This document shows positions 63,562 through 64,000 of a stretch of DNA of 64,000 nt, piece by piece (position 1 is the stretch's first letter; every line of letters starts with the position of its first letter). The position numbers and the translations under genes are program-made. The notes beneath the pieces are model-generated. The model was given only the letters and a program-made list of their open reading frames with translations, had not been told where the DNA came from and did no database searches. The DNA is from Pelolinea submarina (lineage in GTDB: Bacteria; Chloroflexota; Anaerolineae; Anaerolineales; Anaerolineaceae), in the NCBI RefSeq assembly GCF_003966975.1, contig NZ_AP018437.1, positions 434,001 to 498,000 on the forward strand. The letters are read 5' to 3'.

Positions 63562-64000
63562 ATGAAAAATAAACAACTCAACAGGAAAAGCGGGAAGGAC
63601 CCCTCTCGCTGGAAAAGCCTGATCGGCTTGCTGCCATTTTTCTTTTTTATCGCATTCTTTTTAGTCATGCCTTCTATTACGCTTTTTTCGGGTGCTTTTC
63701 AGGACATGGATGGGCAATTCACCCTGGCCAATTTTTCTTTTCTGCAGAACACCTTTGCCTTGAAGTCCTACCTGACCAGCATTTGGGTCAGCCTGATCAC
63801 ATCCGTGATTGGCGGCGCCTTTGGCTTTTTCGTGGCCTATGCCACCACTTCCGGGCGTGCGCCTCGCTGGATGAGCACCATTCTGACTACTTTCTCGGGC
63901 CTGGCGGCCAACTTCGGTGGCGTGCCACTGGCTTTTGCTTTCATCGCCACGCTGGGCCGCACCGGTTTCATCACCGCGCTGCTCAAGGGCATTTGCTTAA
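63562..64000 (+). CDS. ABC transporter permease, N-terminal part (partial)
   Basis: The frame opens at ATG 63562 and runs off the window without a stop (146 codons seen). It has a hydrophobic first helix (LIGLLPFFFFIAFFLVMPSI), a typical periplasmic loop (FQDMDGQFTLANFSFLQNTF) and then the start of the binding-protein-dependent transport domain (YLTSIWVSLITSVIGGAFGF). It is the membrane partner of the preceding binding protein; the ATPase is presumably beyond the edge. Confidence 0.88.
   Translation, partial: MKNKQLNRKSGKDPSRWKSLIGLLPFFFFIAFFLVMPSITLFSGAFQDMDGQFTLANFSFLQNTFALKSYLTSIWVSLITSVIGGAFGFFVAYATTSGRAPRWMSTILTTFSGLAANFGGVPLAFAFIATLGRTGFITALLKGICL

Overview
The window reads as chromosomal DNA of a Chloroflexota bacterium, most likely class Anaerolineae. 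This is an inference from gene content, lipoprotein types, moderately high GC and abundant dispersed repeats; there is no rRNA or tRNA here to prove it. About 60 protein genes can be supported and most are compactly organised.

Layout. 1-2870: end of hpt, then purA and purB (purine salvage and AMP synthesis). 3183-8399: a very large secreted beta-helix protein on the minus strand. 8400-13000: an accessory stretch with an AAA/DUF4143 ATPase, an IS200-type insertion sequence, a DUF559 nuclease, a CDF-like transporter, a DUF1801 protein, and four or five copies of a C-rich/G-rich hairpin repeat. 13000-19300: small single genes (LysE exporter, TPR, isochorismatase, cupin, RibD-C reductase, two lipoproteins, a TetR/LUD divergent pair). 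19341-23370: a two-gene signalling operon, a hybrid histidine kinase and an HPt-REC-REC-GGDEF protein. 23672-27263: VOC protein, HsmA-like membrane protein, a ferritin-like protein resembling encapsulin cargo, and a three-module lipoprotein.

27890-40686 is the metabolic core: one branched-chain amino acid operon, ilvD-ilvB-ilvN-ilvC-leuA-leuC-leuD-cimA-leuB-ilvE. In front of it lie a good sigma70 promoter, a 32-residue Ile/Leu/Val-rich leader peptide, and a terminator that can be opened by an alternative pairing. This is a textbook-like transcription attenuator. CimA plus LeuCD and LeuB supplies 2-oxobutyrate from pyruvate, so isoleucine need not come from threonine; IlvBN, IlvC, IlvD and IlvE then complete Ile, Val and Leu. 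42037-46669 holds carA-carB with its own promoter, leader and terminator.

46670-49860 is an AT-rich, decayed region between carB and an alcohol dehydrogenase. It contains remnants of at least three genes, a zinc-ribbon protein, and a SIR2-like gene driven by an exact-consensus promoter that abuts a 19-bp perfect inverted repeat. This is the best candidate for an acquired defence-type locus. 51148-54798 is an L-rhamnose operon (rhaB-rhaD-rhaA) divergent from a zinc alcohol dehydrogenase. 55100-55610 is a 142-bp-period tandem array. 55647-61909 holds a lipoprotein, an eRF1-like small protein, a MarR-GNAT fusion with a membrane partner, two isoprenylcysteine-methyltransferase-like proteins, and an ECF sigma factor with its membrane partner. 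The window ends in an ABC importer (binding protein, then truncated permease) preceded by four 11-bp TTAACC-type direct repeats that look like a Pho-box array.
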